Source: Comamonadaceae bacterium
GTDB lineage: Bacteria; Pseudomonadota; Gammaproteobacteria; Burkholderiales; Burkholderiaceae_C
Length of the DNA stretch: 64,000 nt
Direction: 5' to 3'
Assembly: GCA_947454955.1 (NCBI GenBank)
Contig: CANGLW010000003.1
Location: 1-64,000 of the forward strand
Under the pieces are notes generated by a model. The model saw only the letters and a program-made list of their open reading frames with translations. It was not told where the DNA came from and searched no databases. The translations under genes and the position numbers were made by a program. Of this stretch, positions 32,994-41,378 are shown one piece after another; the stretch's first letter is position 1; each line of letters starts with the position of its first letter.

Positions 32994-34454
32994 TCAAGCC
33001 GTGCCGCCCACCGTCAAACCATCGATGCGCAAGGTGGGTTGACCCACACCGACCGGCACGCTTTGGCCTTCTTTGCCGCAGGTGCCCACACCGCTGTCCA
33101 AGGCCATGTCGTTGCCGATCATGCTCACACGCGTGAGCGCATCAGGGCCGTTGCCCACCAAAGTGGCGCCTTTGACGGGGTAAAGAATTTTGCCGTTTTC
33201 CACCCAGAAGGCCTGGCTGGCGCTGAACACAAATTTGCCCGAGGTGATGTCCACCTGACCGCCACCGAAGTTGGTGGCGTACAGGCCTTTTTTGATGCTC
33301 GCCACAATCTCGCCAGGCTCTTTGTCGCCGCCGAGCATGTAGGTGTTGGTCATGCGGGGCATGGGCACGTGGGCGTAGCTTTCGCGTCGGCCGTTGCCAG
33401 TCAGGCGGTTGCCGCTCAAGCGCGCGTTCATCGCGTCTTGGATGTAACCCTGCAAAATGCCGTCTTCAATCAGCACATTGCGCTGGGTGGGGTTGCCTTC
33501 GTCGTCCACATTCAGGGAGCCACGGCGGTCGGCAATCGTGCCGTCGTCCAGCACGGTCACACCTTTGGCCGCCACACGCTGGCCGACGCGACCCGCAAAA
33601 GCGCTCGAGCCCTTGCGGTTGAAGTCGCCTTCCAGGCCGTGGCCAATCGCTTCGTGCAACAAAATGCCAGGCCAGCCCGGGCCCAACACCACGGTGAGCT
33701 CACCCGCAGGCGCGGGGCGCGCGTCCAGGTTGGTCACCGCGTTGCTCACCGCCTCGCGCACATACTGCTGCACCAGCGCGTCGTCAAAATGGTCCAAGCC
33801 AAAGCGACCGCCGCCACCCGATGAGCCCACCTCGCGGCGGCCTTTGTGCTCGGCAATCACGGTCAGGCTCAGGCGCACCAGGGGGCGCACATCGGCCGCC
33901 AGCGTGCCGTCAGCGCGCGCGACCATGACCACGTCGTACTCGCTGGCCAAGCCGGCCATGACCTGCACCACCCGCTTGTCGGCGGCGCGGGCGAGTTGCT
34001 CGACTTTTTCCAGCAAAGCAATTTTGCTGGCGCTATCGAGCGTGCTGATGGGGTCGATGCCTGGGTAGAGCGAGCGCGACGATGCTATTTTTTTGCTAGC
34101 AGCCTTGACCCGTGCGCTCTTGCCCGCAGTCGAAATGGTGCGCACGGTGTGGGCCGCATCGAGCAAGGAGTCCAGAGAAATATCGTCGGAATAGGCAAAG
34201 GCGGTTTTCTCGCCACTCACCGCACGTACGCCCACGCCCTGGTCGATGCTGAACGAGCCGGTTTTCACAATGCCTTCTTCCAAACTCCAGCCTTCGGAGC
34301 GGGTGTATTGGAAGTAGAGGTCGGCATCGTCCACGCGGTGGGCGCGGATGTCGGACAAGGCGCGCATCAGGTGCGATTCGTCCAGGCCGAAGGGGGTGAG
34401 CAGCAGGTCCCGGGCAATGGCCAGGCGTTCAAGGGTGGGTTCGCGTGAAATCAT
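32994..34454 (-). CDS. tldD: Metalloprotease TldD
   Basis: A 486-residue member of the TldD/PmbA family, which with TldE processes peptides such as microcin B17 and CcdA. The metal-site motif HEAIGHGLEGDFN (HExxxH) is present, along with GWPGILLHEA upstream and the C-terminal DPLVGNGP-like segment (VKGATLVGNGPDALTRV), GTCGKEGQ and the end VGVGQPTLRIDGLTVGG. A palindrome TGCTA-9-TAGCA at 34083-34101 encodes part of KAASKKIASS in a variable linker. ATG 34454 is used; a GTG two codons earlier is possible. No pmbA is in the window. Confidence 0.93.
   Translation of the reverse strand: MISREPTLERLAIARDLLLTPFGLDESHLMRALSDIRAHRVDDADLYFQYTRSEGWSLEEGIVKTGSFSIDQGVGVRAVSGEKTAFAYSDDISLDSLLDAAHTVRTISTAGKSARVKAASKKIASSRSLYPGIDPISTLDSASKIALLEKVEQLARAADKRVVQVMAGLASEYDVVMVARADGTLAADVRPLVRLSLTVIAEHKGRREVGSSGGGGRFGLDHFDDALVQQYVREAVSNAVTNLDARPAPAGELTVVLGPGWPGILLHEAIGHGLEGDFNRKGSSAFAGRVGQRVAAKGVTVLDDGTIADRRGSLNVDDEGNPTQRNVLIEDGILQGYIQDAMNARLSGNRLTGNGRRESYAHVPMPRMTNTYMLGGDKEPGEIVASIKKGLYATNFGGGQVDITSGKFVFSASQAFWVENGKILYPVKGATLVGNGPDALTRVSMIGNDMALDSGVGTCGKEGQSVPVGVGQPTLRIDGLTVGGTA
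34083..34101. repeat. Palindrome TGCTA/TAGCA inside tldD
   Basis: Five-base arms around TTTTTTTGC, in a linker-coding region. Same style as the palindromes at 14450, 31471 and 42235. Confidence 0.45.
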
Positions 34455-34557
34455 GCCCACATTCTAGGAAGAATGGCCCAGCGTGGTGGCGCTCAGGTTA
34501 ATCCAGGTGCGTTCCGATGCTGATGAGCATCAAAACTTCAGCCTTGATCAACTTTGC

Positions 34558-35448
34558 TCAGGCTTGACCTCTAGGCTTCACAAACTGTTTGAACAGTGCG
34601 CCATCGTCCTCTTGCGCCAAACCTGCTGCACTGGCCTGGGCAAACGCACCTGCGGCCAAGGGGCCGAGCAGCCCCGCAAAGCCCGCGGCCTGCGCGGCCT
34701 CCACCGCCAAGCGGGTGTCTTTTTCCAGCAGGGTCATGTGGGCGCGGGGTTCAAAGTCAGCGGCCAGGGCGCGGCGCATGCGGTCTGAACCAATCCAGCT
34801 CTGGCCGCTGGACTGCTCGATCACATCCAAGGTTGCGGCCATGTCCAGCCCCAAAGCGTTGGCCAGGCCCATGACCTCGGCCGCGCCCACCAAGTTGATG
34901 CCAGCGAGCAGGTTGTTGACCAGCTTGGTGCGCGCACCGTCGCCCACCCGTTCGCTGATGCGAAAGAGCTTGGCCGACAAAGCTTGCAACAGCGGCTGGC
35001 AGCGTTCAAACACCGCGTTGGGGCCGGCCACCATGAGGCTCATGCTGCCGTCACGCGCACGCGCTGGGCCACCGGACATGGGCGCGTCCAGGGTGTGGAT
35101 GCCGTGTTGCGCCAAGCGATCAGCCAAACGCACGGTGGCTGCGGGCGCGATGGTGGGGCACAGCACCACCACACCGCCAGCGGGCAAGCCATGCACCACG
35201 CCATCGCTTTGACCGGGCTTGCCAAACAGCACAGCCTCAGCCTGCTGGTCATCGACCACCGCGATGATGACCGCTTCTGTTTTTGTAGCGGCTTCACAAG
35301 CATTGGCGGCGCCTACAGCCCCCAAAGACTGTAAAGCCTGGATTTTCTCGGGCACGATGTCGTGCACGTTCACGGACCAACCGCGGCTGAGCAAATTGGC
35401 CGCCATGGCCCCGCCCATCAGGCCTACCCCCACGATGCCGATGTTCAT
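34558..35448 (-). CDS. NAD(P)-dependent oxidoreductase, 3-hydroxyisobutyrate dehydrogenase family
   Basis: A 296-residue beta-hydroxyacid dehydrogenase. The N-terminal Rossmann motif is IGIVGVGLMGGAMAANLL, the substrate loop DAPMSGGPARARDGSMSLMVAG, and the catalytic Lys lies in GDGARTKLVNNLLAGIN. The C-terminal helical domain ends with SWIGSDRMRRALAADFEPRAHMTLLEKD. The closest sub-branch seems to be hydroxyacid enzymes such as L-threonate dehydrogenase, but the substrate is uncertain. It starts inside the end of rodA (ATGA overlap), an unusual partner for a cell-shape gene. The + strand shows TGTAGCGGC at 35284, a half-copy of the palindrome seen in cheA and nrdB. Confidence 0.85.
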   Translation of the reverse strand: MNIGIVGVGLMGGAMAANLLSRGWSVNVHDIVPEKIQALQSLGAVGAANACEAATKTEAVIIAVVDDQQAEAVLFGKPGQSDGVVHGLPAGGVVVLCPTIAPAATVRLADRLAQHGIHTLDAPMSGGPARARDGSMSLMVAGPNAVFERCQPLLQALSAKLFRISERVGDGARTKLVNNLLAGINLVGAAEVMGLANALGLDMAATLDVIEQSSGQSWIGSDRMRRALAADFEPRAHMTLLEKDTRLAVEAAQAAGFAGLLGPLAAGAFAQASAAGLAQEDDGALFKQFVKPRGQA

Positions 35449-36599
35449 GTTTGCACCAATCGTTTGGATTTGGCGATCGACATCAAAATGCCCAGCCCCA
35501 GCCCCAGAGTCACCATGGCCGTGCCGCCATAGCTGATGAACGGCAGGGGCACGCCCACCACCGGCAAGATGCCGCTGACCATGCCCATGTTCACAAAGGC
35601 GTAGGTGAAGAAAATCAGGGTGATGCTCGCGGCCAGCAAACGCGCAAACAGCGTGGGCGCTTGCAGGGCAATCATCAAGCCTCGCACCAGCATGAAGATG
35701 AAACCGGCAATCAACAACAAGTTGCCCAAGAGGCCGAACTCTTCAGAAAACGCGGCAAACACAAAGTCGGTGGTGCGCTCGGGGATGAATTCCAGGTGGG
35801 TTTGCGTGCCCTGCATGAAGCCCTTGCCAAAGAAGCCGCCCGAGCCGATCGCGATCATGCCCTGGATGATGTGAAAACCCTTGCCCAGCGGGTCGCGGCT
35901 GGGGTCGAGCAAGGTGCAAATGCGTTGCTGCTGGTAGTCGTGCAGCACCGGCCAGCGCACACCTTTGGCGCACAGCTCAGGCTCAAACACCACCAGCAAG
36001 ACCAAGCCCACCAGGCCCACGATGATCGGGGGCAGCAGGTATTTCCATTTCAAGCCGGCAAAGAAAATCACCGAAAAACCAGCGGCAAACACCAAAATGG
36101 CGGTGCCCAAATCGGGTTGCTTCACGATCAGGGCCACCGGCAAAAGCAAGAGCCCCCAGGCCACCGCAAAGTCACCTGGACGCAACTGGCCTTCGCGCTT
36201 TTGGAACCACCAAGCCAGCATGAGCGGCATGGCGATTTTCAAAATCTCGCTGGGCTGAATCACCACGCCCACATTCACCCAGCGGCGCGCGCCTTTTTTG
36301 GTGATGCCAAAAATCGCCACTGCCACCAAGAGCGTCACGCCCAAGACATACAAGGGAACAGCTAAGCTCATCAAACGGTGCGGTGGGATTTGCGCCACCA
36401 CAAACAGCATGAAGCCCGCAATGAGCATGTTGCGCGCGTGGTCGGCGAAACGGGTGCCATGGTCGAAACCGGCCGAGTACATGCACAGCAAGCCCGCGCC
36501 TGCCAGCAAAAACACAGCAAACGCCAAGGGACCATCGAAGCCCTCCACCCAAGGTTGGAGGCGCTTGCGCCAGGGAGCCCGTTCATAAACCACAGCCAT
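35445..36599 (-). CDS. rodA: Rod-shape determining protein RodA (SEDS peptidoglycan glycosyltransferase)
   Basis: A 384-residue polytopic membrane protein of the SEDS family. Recognised segments include YSAGFDHGTRFADHARNM, GARRWVNVGVVIQPSEILKIAMPLMLAWW (catalytic Asp region follows in VKQPDLGTAIL), DYQQQRICTLLDPSRDPLGKGFHIIQ, ERTTDFVFAAFSEEFGLLG and GVPLPFISYGGTAM. It polymerises glycan strands with PBP2 for cell elongation. The upstream neighbour is a histidine kinase 70 nt away rather than mrdA, so it is separated from the usual mre/mrdA cluster. Confidence 0.95.
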   Translation of the reverse strand: MAVVYERAPWRKRLQPWVEGFDGPLAFAVFLLAGAGLLCMYSAGFDHGTRFADHARNMLIAGFMLFVVAQIPPHRLMSLAVPLYVLGVTLLVAVAIFGITKKGARRWVNVGVVIQPSEILKIAMPLMLAWWFQKREGQLRPGDFAVAWGLLLLPVALIVKQPDLGTAILVFAAGFSVIFFAGLKWKYLLPPIIVGLVGLVLLVVFEPELCAKGVRWPVLHDYQQQRICTLLDPSRDPLGKGFHIIQGMIAIGSGGFFGKGFMQGTQTHLEFIPERTTDFVFAAFSEEFGLLGNLLLIAGFIFMLVRGLMIALQAPTLFARLLAASITLIFFTYAFVNMGMVSGILPVVGVPLPFISYGGTAMVTLGLGLGILMSIAKSKRLVQT

Positions 36600-36669
36600 G
36601 CCCGATTATCCCGCGTGTGGCGCCGCAGCGCGCAGCCTCAACCCCTAATAACCCGCCAGTAACCCGCTA

Positions 36670-37440
36670 TCAACCCGCCACCCGGGCTTTGGCGCGGCGT
36701 TCATGCGGCGGGCGCTTGAGGCAAAGTTGCAAACTCGTGCGCCCGGGCTGGCTGTGCCACTGCAGTTGCGCGCCCATGGACTGTGCCCGCAAGGCCATGG
36801 AGCGCAGGCCCTTGCCACTCATGATGTCGTTCTTCAAAAGCTCGGCCATGTCAGGCGCTGCAAAGCCCACGCCGTTGTCGGTCAAGGTGAGCCAGGTCTC
36901 ATCGCCCTGGGCGGTCAGCGAAATGTCCAGGCGCGTGGCTTGCGAGTGTTGAAACACATTCGACAAGGCCTCGTACAACACAAACTGCAAATGCCGCGTG
37001 GCCGTGCTGTCAAGAAAGGGCAGCGGTTCCATTTGCGCCACGTCCCAGTGCAGCTGCAAGTCTGACGCGGCAAAACGCGGCGCCAAGCGGTAACGCATGT
37101 TGGCCAACAAGGTGGACACATCGCCCGGGATCAAATTGAAGGCGTCGATCGAGAGCTTGAGTTGGTCCATCGACTCTTGCAGGCTCTCCAAAACCGCCTG
37201 CTGGCTCGATTGCCCCGACTGCACCTGGCGAATGGCCGCACTCAGGTGCGCGCCCACGCTGTCGTGCATATCGCGAAGGATGCGGGTGCGCTCGGCGCTG
37301 CGCGCCTGTTCGCGGGCCAAGCGCTCCAGGCGCTGGTAACTCTCACGCAGGGCTTGTTCTTTGCTTTGCAAATGCCGCATGAGCAGCCACAGGCCGGCGG
37401 CACACCCCAGCCCCAAAGCTAACCACCACATCGGGTTCAC
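36670..37440 (-). CDS. Sensor histidine kinase (HisKA_3/NarX type)
   Basis: A 256-residue kinase with one N-terminal membrane helix (WWLALGLGCAAGLWLLM), a coiled-coil segment, the HisKA_3 dimerisation box with His59 (ILRDMHDSVGAHL), and an ATPase domain with N-box LYEALSNVFQHSQA and G-boxes TDNGVGF and GKGLRSM. No separate sensor domain is present, so input may come from the membrane or another protein. GTG 37440, 4 nt after the regulator stop, is used; ATG 37431 is an alternative. It forms a two-component pair with the regulator at 37445. Confidence 0.9.
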   Translation of the reverse strand: MNPMWWLALGLGCAAGLWLLMRHLQSKEQALRESYQRLERLAREQARSAERTRILRDMHDSVGAHLSAAIRQVQSGQSSQQAVLESLQESMDQLKLSIDAFNLIPGDVSTLLANMRYRLAPRFAASDLQLHWDVAQMEPLPFLDSTATRHLQFVLYEALSNVFQHSQATRLDISLTAQGDETWLTLTDNGVGFAAPDMAELLKNDIMSGKGLRSMALRAQSMGAQLQWHSQPGRTSLQLCLKRPPHERRAKARVAG

Positions 37441-37444
37441 AGCC

Positions 37445-38167
37445 TCAGTGCTCCAGCAAGCCTAAGCGGGTGGCTTCAAACACCGCCTCGGTTTTAGAGC
37501 TGACCGCCAACTTGTTGTAAAGCCGTTTGATGTGGCTTTGCACGGTGTGCACCGTGACCGCTTGGAGGCGCGCAATTTCAGCGTAGGTGTAGCCCCGGGC
37601 GATGAGGGCCAGCACCTCATGCTCGCGCGGGGTGAGCAACTCAGACGCCTGGGCCGAGGGCACCAACGCAAAAGGCGCGTTGTTGACAGGCGTAGGGTTC
37701 GCGGCCTTGCCAGAAGTGCCCGGCGGGCGGCCTGAGCTTTCTTGCGCACCTTCTTGAAAGCGGGTGAGCAAACGCCGCGCGATCATGGGCGAGATGGGCG
37801 AGGCGCCCGCGCGCATGTCCAGGATGGTGCGGGCCACGTCGTCCATGGCCGAGTCTTTGTGGATGTAGCCCAGGGCGCCAGCCTCGATGCTGGCCAACAC
37901 GTTGTCATCATCACCAAACATGCTGATGACCAGCGGCTCGCAAGCCGGGTGCAAGCGGCGTGCGCAACGTATCACCGCCAGCCCCGAACCATCGGGCAAG
38001 CCCAGGTCGGTGAGCAGCACATCGAGTTCGTGGTGTTCCAGCCAACTCAGTGCCGCCTGGACCGTGCCCACGCTACCGACCAGGCTCAAGCCCTCATGAG
38101 CCAAGAGGCTTTGCTCAAAAAACTCACGGGTGGCGGGGTCGTCTTCAACAATCAGTACGCGGGTCAT
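37445..38167 (-). CDS. LuxR/NarL-family response regulator
   Basis: A 240-residue regulator. The receiver has DD at 9-10, phospho-Asp54 (LLTDLGLPDGSG), a Ser switch in VISMFGDDDN and Lys in GYIHKDS. A Pro/Ser linker (145-175) joins it to a LuxR helix-turn-helix (LTPREHEVLALIARGYTYAEIARLQAVTVHTVQSHIKRLYNKL). It heads a likely operon with the histidine kinase and possibly rodA and the dehydrogenase. Target genes are unknown; a link to envelope growth is only suggested by position. Confidence 0.92.
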   Translation of the reverse strand: MTRVLIVEDDPATREFFEQSLLAHEGLSLVGSVGTVQAALSWLEHHELDVLLTDLGLPDGSGLAVIRCARRLHPACEPLVISMFGDDDNVLASIEAGALGYIHKDSAMDDVARTILDMRAGASPISPMIARRLLTRFQEGAQESSGRPPGTSGKAANPTPVNNAPFALVPSAQASELLTPREHEVLALIARGYTYAEIARLQAVTVHTVQSHIKRLYNKLAVSSKTEAVFEATRLGLLEH

Positions 38168-38276
38168 GGCTTGGGAGGGGGCAGGAGGGCCAGCGAGACA
38201 GGGCCATTCACAGGCCTCATGCTAGGTGCAGCCCATGGGCTTAAGCGTGCGATTTGCGGCCTATCATCGGCCCAAT

Positions 38277-38870
38277 ATGGCGCTTCACACCACCCACCTG
38301 CTCTACCTGCACGGCTTTCGCTCCTCACCTGCCTCCACCAAAGCGCGCATGGTCTGCGACCACCTGGCACGCACCCAGCCGCAGGTCACGGTGTGGTGCC
38401 CGCAACTGCCGCCTTCGCCCCAAGAAGCCTTGAGCATGGTCATGCATGGCACGGCCGATTGGCCCAGCGACAGCATGGCGGTCATCGGCTCGTCGTTGGG
38501 CGGGTTTTACGCCACCATCGTCTCGCAACAACGGCACTGCCGCGCAGCCCTGCTCAACCCCGCGGTCGACCCGGCGCGCGACTTGGCCAAGTACATTGGC
38601 GAGCACAGCAGCTGGCATAACGCCGAAGAAACATTCTTTTTCCGAGCCGAGTTTGTCGACGAGTTGCGCGCCATGTCGCCAGGTGAACTGAAAGCGCCCG
38701 AGCTGATTTACGCGCTGATCGCCCAGGGCGACGAGGTGCTGGATTGGCGCGAGATGCAAGCGCGCTACGCCAAGTGTCGCCATCGTGTGCTGCCGGGCAG
38801 CGACCACGCCATCAGCAACTTTGCCGAGTATTTGGACGAGGTGCTGCGCGAGATCGGCCTGGCGGCTTAG
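38277..38870 (+). CDS. YqiA/YcfP-family alpha/beta-hydrolase (esterase)
   Basis: A 197-residue small alpha/beta hydrolase. The start LLYLHGFRSSPASTKARM is typical, the nucleophile Ser73 lies in GSSLGGFYA, and the catalytic Asp and His are expected in IAQGDEVLDWREM and GSDHAISNF. The short lid-less fold matches the E. coli YqiA esterase. ATG 38277 begins MALHTTHLLYLHGF; longer starts upstream have no ribosome site either. It is transcribed alone, away from the divergent regulator gene. Confidence 0.88.
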   Translation: MALHTTHLLYLHGFRSSPASTKARMVCDHLARTQPQVTVWCPQLPPSPQEALSMVMHGTADWPSDSMAVIGSSLGGFYATIVSQQRHCRAALLNPAVDPARDLAKYIGEHSSWHNAEETFFFRAEFVDELRAMSPGELKAPELIYALIAQGDEVLDWREMQARYAKCRHRVLPGSDHAISNFAEYLDEVLREIGLAA

Positions 38871-38886
38871 CGATTTAGTTTGCGGT

Positions 38887-39348
38887 CTACTTGACGGGAG
38901 CAGGCAAGCTCAAGGTCATGCGCGCACCTTGGGGCGAGACCAGCACCGCCTCACGGGCTGTGACAGAAGCCAAGCGCCAATCGGCGTTCACCGCTTGGCC
39001 CACACGCACCGGCTTGGCCACCTGGCCGTTGATGGAAATCACCGCCGCACCCTGCGTGCCTTGGCCCGCCACCACGCCTGAGAGCACCAACACCGCATTG
39101 GTTTGAACCTCCACCGCTTGGGTCTCACCCAAAGCACGGGCCACCAAAGCGGTGTCCACCGTCTTCGGCGCATCAGACACAGCTGTGGCCAAGGGCAAGG
39201 GCGAAGGCTGGGGCCATTTCAGCACCCAGGCCATCACGCTCCAACCCACAAGGCCGGCCAGCACCGCCGCCACCCAGAGGGGCGCGCGACGCCCAGTCAA
39301 GTCAAGACTTGATGAAGACCTGGCAATTGGCGAGCTATTCAAAGGCAT
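38887..39348 (-). CDS. gspC: Type II secretion system protein C-like (inner membrane, HR domain)
   Basis: A 153-residue protein: cytoplasmic basic start, one membrane helix (APLWVAAVLAGLVGWSVMAW), then a periplasmic homology region (AVLVLSGVVAGQGTQGAAVISINGQVAKPVRVGQAVNADWRLASV). This matches the HR domain of GspC, which links GspD to the inner-membrane platform. No PDZ or coiled-coil domain follows, so it is a minimal form. It is divergent from gspG with 47 nt between. ATG 39348 is chosen over a TTG farther out. Confidence 0.85.
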   Translation of the reverse strand: MPLNSSPIARSSSSLDLTGRRAPLWVAAVLAGLVGWSVMAWVLKWPQPSPLPLATAVSDAPKTVDTALVARALGETQAVEVQTNAVLVLSGVVAGQGTQGAAVISINGQVAKPVRVGQAVNADWRLASVTAREAVLVSPQGARMTLSLPAPVK

Positions 39349-39395
39349 AGGAAGATTATGATTCAAGCACTCTCTGGAATGTTGAGGAAGTGCTC

Positions 39396-39812
39396 ATGAA
39401 ACGATTGCAACGCGGCTTCACTTTGATCGAACTGATGGTGGTGCTGGTCATCATCGGCGTGCTGGCCGCGCTCATCGTGCCCAACGTGATGAACCGCGCC
39501 GATGATGCCCGCGTGACCGCTGCGCGCACCGACATCAACAACCTGGTGCAAGCGCTCAAGCTCTACCGCCTGGACAACCAGCGTTACCCCACCGCCGCGC
39601 AAGGCTTGCAAGCGCTGATGGTCAAGCCCAGCACCGACCCCATACCGCCCAACTGGAAACCTTACCTGGACAAGCTGCCCAACGACCCCTGGGGTCGTCC
39701 CTACCAGTTGCTCAACCCGGGCATCAAGGGCGAGATTGATGTGATGTCGCTCGGTGCAGACGGCCAACCCGGCGGCGAGGGCAACAACGCGGATGTGGGC
39801 AGCTGGCAATAA
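39396..39812 (+). CDS. gspG: Type II secretion major pseudopilin GspG
   Basis: A 138-residue pseudopilin. The prepilin cleavage site is Gly7-Phe8 (QRGFTLIELMVVLVIIGVLAALIVP), followed by the long helix and a C-terminal beta region with NDPWGRPYQLLNPG and the calcium-site-like SLGADGQPGGEG. It forms the bulk of the pseudopilus. GAGGAAG lies just upstream of the ATG at 39396. It opens the gspG-H-I-J-K-L-M-N-D-E run. Confidence 0.96.
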   Translation: MKRLQRGFTLIELMVVLVIIGVLAALIVPNVMNRADDARVTAARTDINNLVQALKLYRLDNQRYPTAAQGLQALMVKPSTDPIPPNWKPYLDKLPNDPWGRPYQLLNPGIKGEIDVMSLGADGQPGGEGNNADVGSWQ

Positions 39813-40299
39813 ACACCCCCCCCGGGCCGCGCGCGGCCTGACCCTGCTGGAAATGCTGGTGGTGGTGGCCATCATCGCCCTGGGCACCCTGGGCGTGAGC
39901 CTGGCCTTGCGCGACAACAACAACCGCCTGGACCGCGAAGCACAACGCCTGGCTGCTTTGCTCGATGCCGCCCGCGCGCAATCGCAAGCCACGGGTGTGC
40001 CGGTGTTGTTCCGTGTATCTGAGAACGGTTTTGTGTTTGAAGGCCTGCCTGTCAACAACACAAACGCTGTGTCCAACACCAACATACCGCCCACGTTGCA
40101 AACCTGGCTGTATGCCGACACCAGCGTGCAAGTTATCCGCGTCTCCAACGCCAGCCCGGTCAATGCTTTGCTGCTCGGGCCTGAGCCACTGATTCCCGCG
40201 CAAGCACTGCGCCTCATCAGCCGCGAGTCGGGCGCGCAATTGCTGCTGCGCACCGATGGGCTGCGCGGTTTTCAAGTGTCATCAGGGGCTACGCCTTGA
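39793..40299 (+). CDS. gspH: Type II secretion minor pseudopilin GspH
   Basis: A 168-residue pseudopilin with a class III signal: ARGLTLLEMLVVVAIIALGTLGVSLAL after about 15 leader residues. The start ATG 39793 overlaps the end of gspG by 20 nt; a GTG at 39754 would add 13 residues. The C-terminal part is weakly conserved, as usual for GspH. It contributes to the pseudopilus tip region. Confidence 0.88.
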   Translation: MWAAGNKHPPRAARGLTLLEMLVVVAIIALGTLGVSLALRDNNNRLDREAQRLAALLDAARAQSQATGVPVLFRVSENGFVFEGLPVNNTNAVSNTNIPPTLQTWLYADTSVQVIRVSNASPVNALLLGPEPLIPAQALRLISRESGAQLLLRTDGLRGFQVSSGATP

Positions 40300-40649
40300 A
40301 GCCGCGTGGCTTCACCTTGGTGGAGGTGCTCGTCGCCCTGGCGATCGTGGCCATCACCTTGGCGGCGGGTCTTCGCGCTGCGGGTGGTTTGACGCGCACT
40401 GCCGAGCGGCAAGACACCTTGGTGCTCGCGCAGTTGTGCGCCGAGAACGAGCTGGTCAAGCTGCGCCTGAGCAAGCAAATGCCCGGTGTGGGCGAGCAAA
40501 CCCTGCCCTGCCCGCAACTGCAACGCGAACTGCGGGTGCAGCTGGTGGTGAGGCCCACACCCAACCCCAATTTTTTGCGGGCCGATGCGCGGGTGTGGGA
40601 CGAGCAAGGCCCGGTGTGGCAACTCTCTACCGTGGTGGGGCGCTTCTGA
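40296..40649 (+). CDS. gspI: Type II secretion minor pseudopilin GspI
   Basis: A 117-residue pseudopilin with the signal KPRGFTLVEVLVALAIVAITLAAGLRA. The start is a TTG at 40296 that overlaps the gspH stop (TTGA), so translation is probably coupled. GspI nucleates the tip complex with GspJ and GspK. Confidence 0.93.
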   Translation: MKPRGFTLVEVLVALAIVAITLAAGLRAAGGLTRTAERQDTLVLAQLCAENELVKLRLSKQMPGVGEQTLPCPQLQRELRVQLVVRPTPNPNFLRADARVWDEQGPVWQLSTVVGRF

Positions 40650-41378
40650 ATGAAAGCACGCGGCTTCACCCTGGTTGAGTTGCTGGTGGCCTTGAGCGTC
40701 ATGGCGCTCTTGGCTTTGCTAAGCTGGCAAGGCGTGGACAGCATGACGCGCACCCAAGCGGCCATCACTGAGCGGCAAGACGCCAGTGGTGTGCTGCGCA
40801 GCAGCTTGGCGCAATGGAAAACCGACCTGGATGCCGCGGTGAGCAAAGTGCCCAACCTGCCCAGCCAAGCCGGCCCCATGGACTGGAACGGCCTGGTGTT
40901 TCGCGTGGTGCGCCACGCGCCACCGGGTGCTGCTGCGGGTTGGCGTGTGGTGGCTTGGGCCAGGCAAGACGTGAATGGCGTGGCGCATTGGGCGCGCTGG
41001 CAATCCGCCCCCTTGCCCGACCAGGCCAGCCTGCTGCAAGCCTGGCAACAGGCTGAGCGTTGGGCACAAAACCCAGGTGCCGACCCGCAAGCCCTGGCCT
41101 TGTTGCCCGCCACCCAAATGCAATTGTTTTATGCGCGCGATGGTGCGTGGGTCAACCCGCTGTCATCAGGCAACACCACAGCGGGTAATACGACAGCGAA
41201 CAACACAAACACCACCGCGACGGCTTCGCCCACCGCAGTCCCCACATCCACATCCAGCCCCAGCAGCACCGCGCCTGATGGCGTGCGCCTCATCTTGAAT
41301 GTGCCTGCGCAGGTTCAGGGGGGTGGACGCATCTTGAGTGACTGGGCGCAGCCCACCTTGACGGGGGGGAAATCCTGA
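40650..41378 (+). CDS. gspJ: Type II secretion minor pseudopilin GspJ
   Basis: A 242-residue pseudopilin starting KARGFTLVELLVALSVMALLALLSWQG, beginning at the base right after the gspI stop. The central region (DWNGLVFRVVRHAPPGAAAGWRVVAWARQ) fits the family. Residues ~172-206 form a Thr/Asn/Ser/Pro-rich linker not expected in the compact GspJ fold, followed by a normal C-terminal strand region. Confidence 0.93.
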   Translation: MKARGFTLVELLVALSVMALLALLSWQGVDSMTRTQAAITERQDASGVLRSSLAQWKTDLDAAVSKVPNLPSQAGPMDWNGLVFRVVRHAPPGAAAGWRVVAWARQDVNGVAHWARWQSAPLPDQASLLQAWQQAERWAQNPGADPQALALLPATQMQLFYARDGAWVNPLSSGNTTAGNTTANNTNTTATASPTAVPTSTSSPSSTAPDGVRLILNVPAQVQGGGRILSDWAQPTLTGGKS

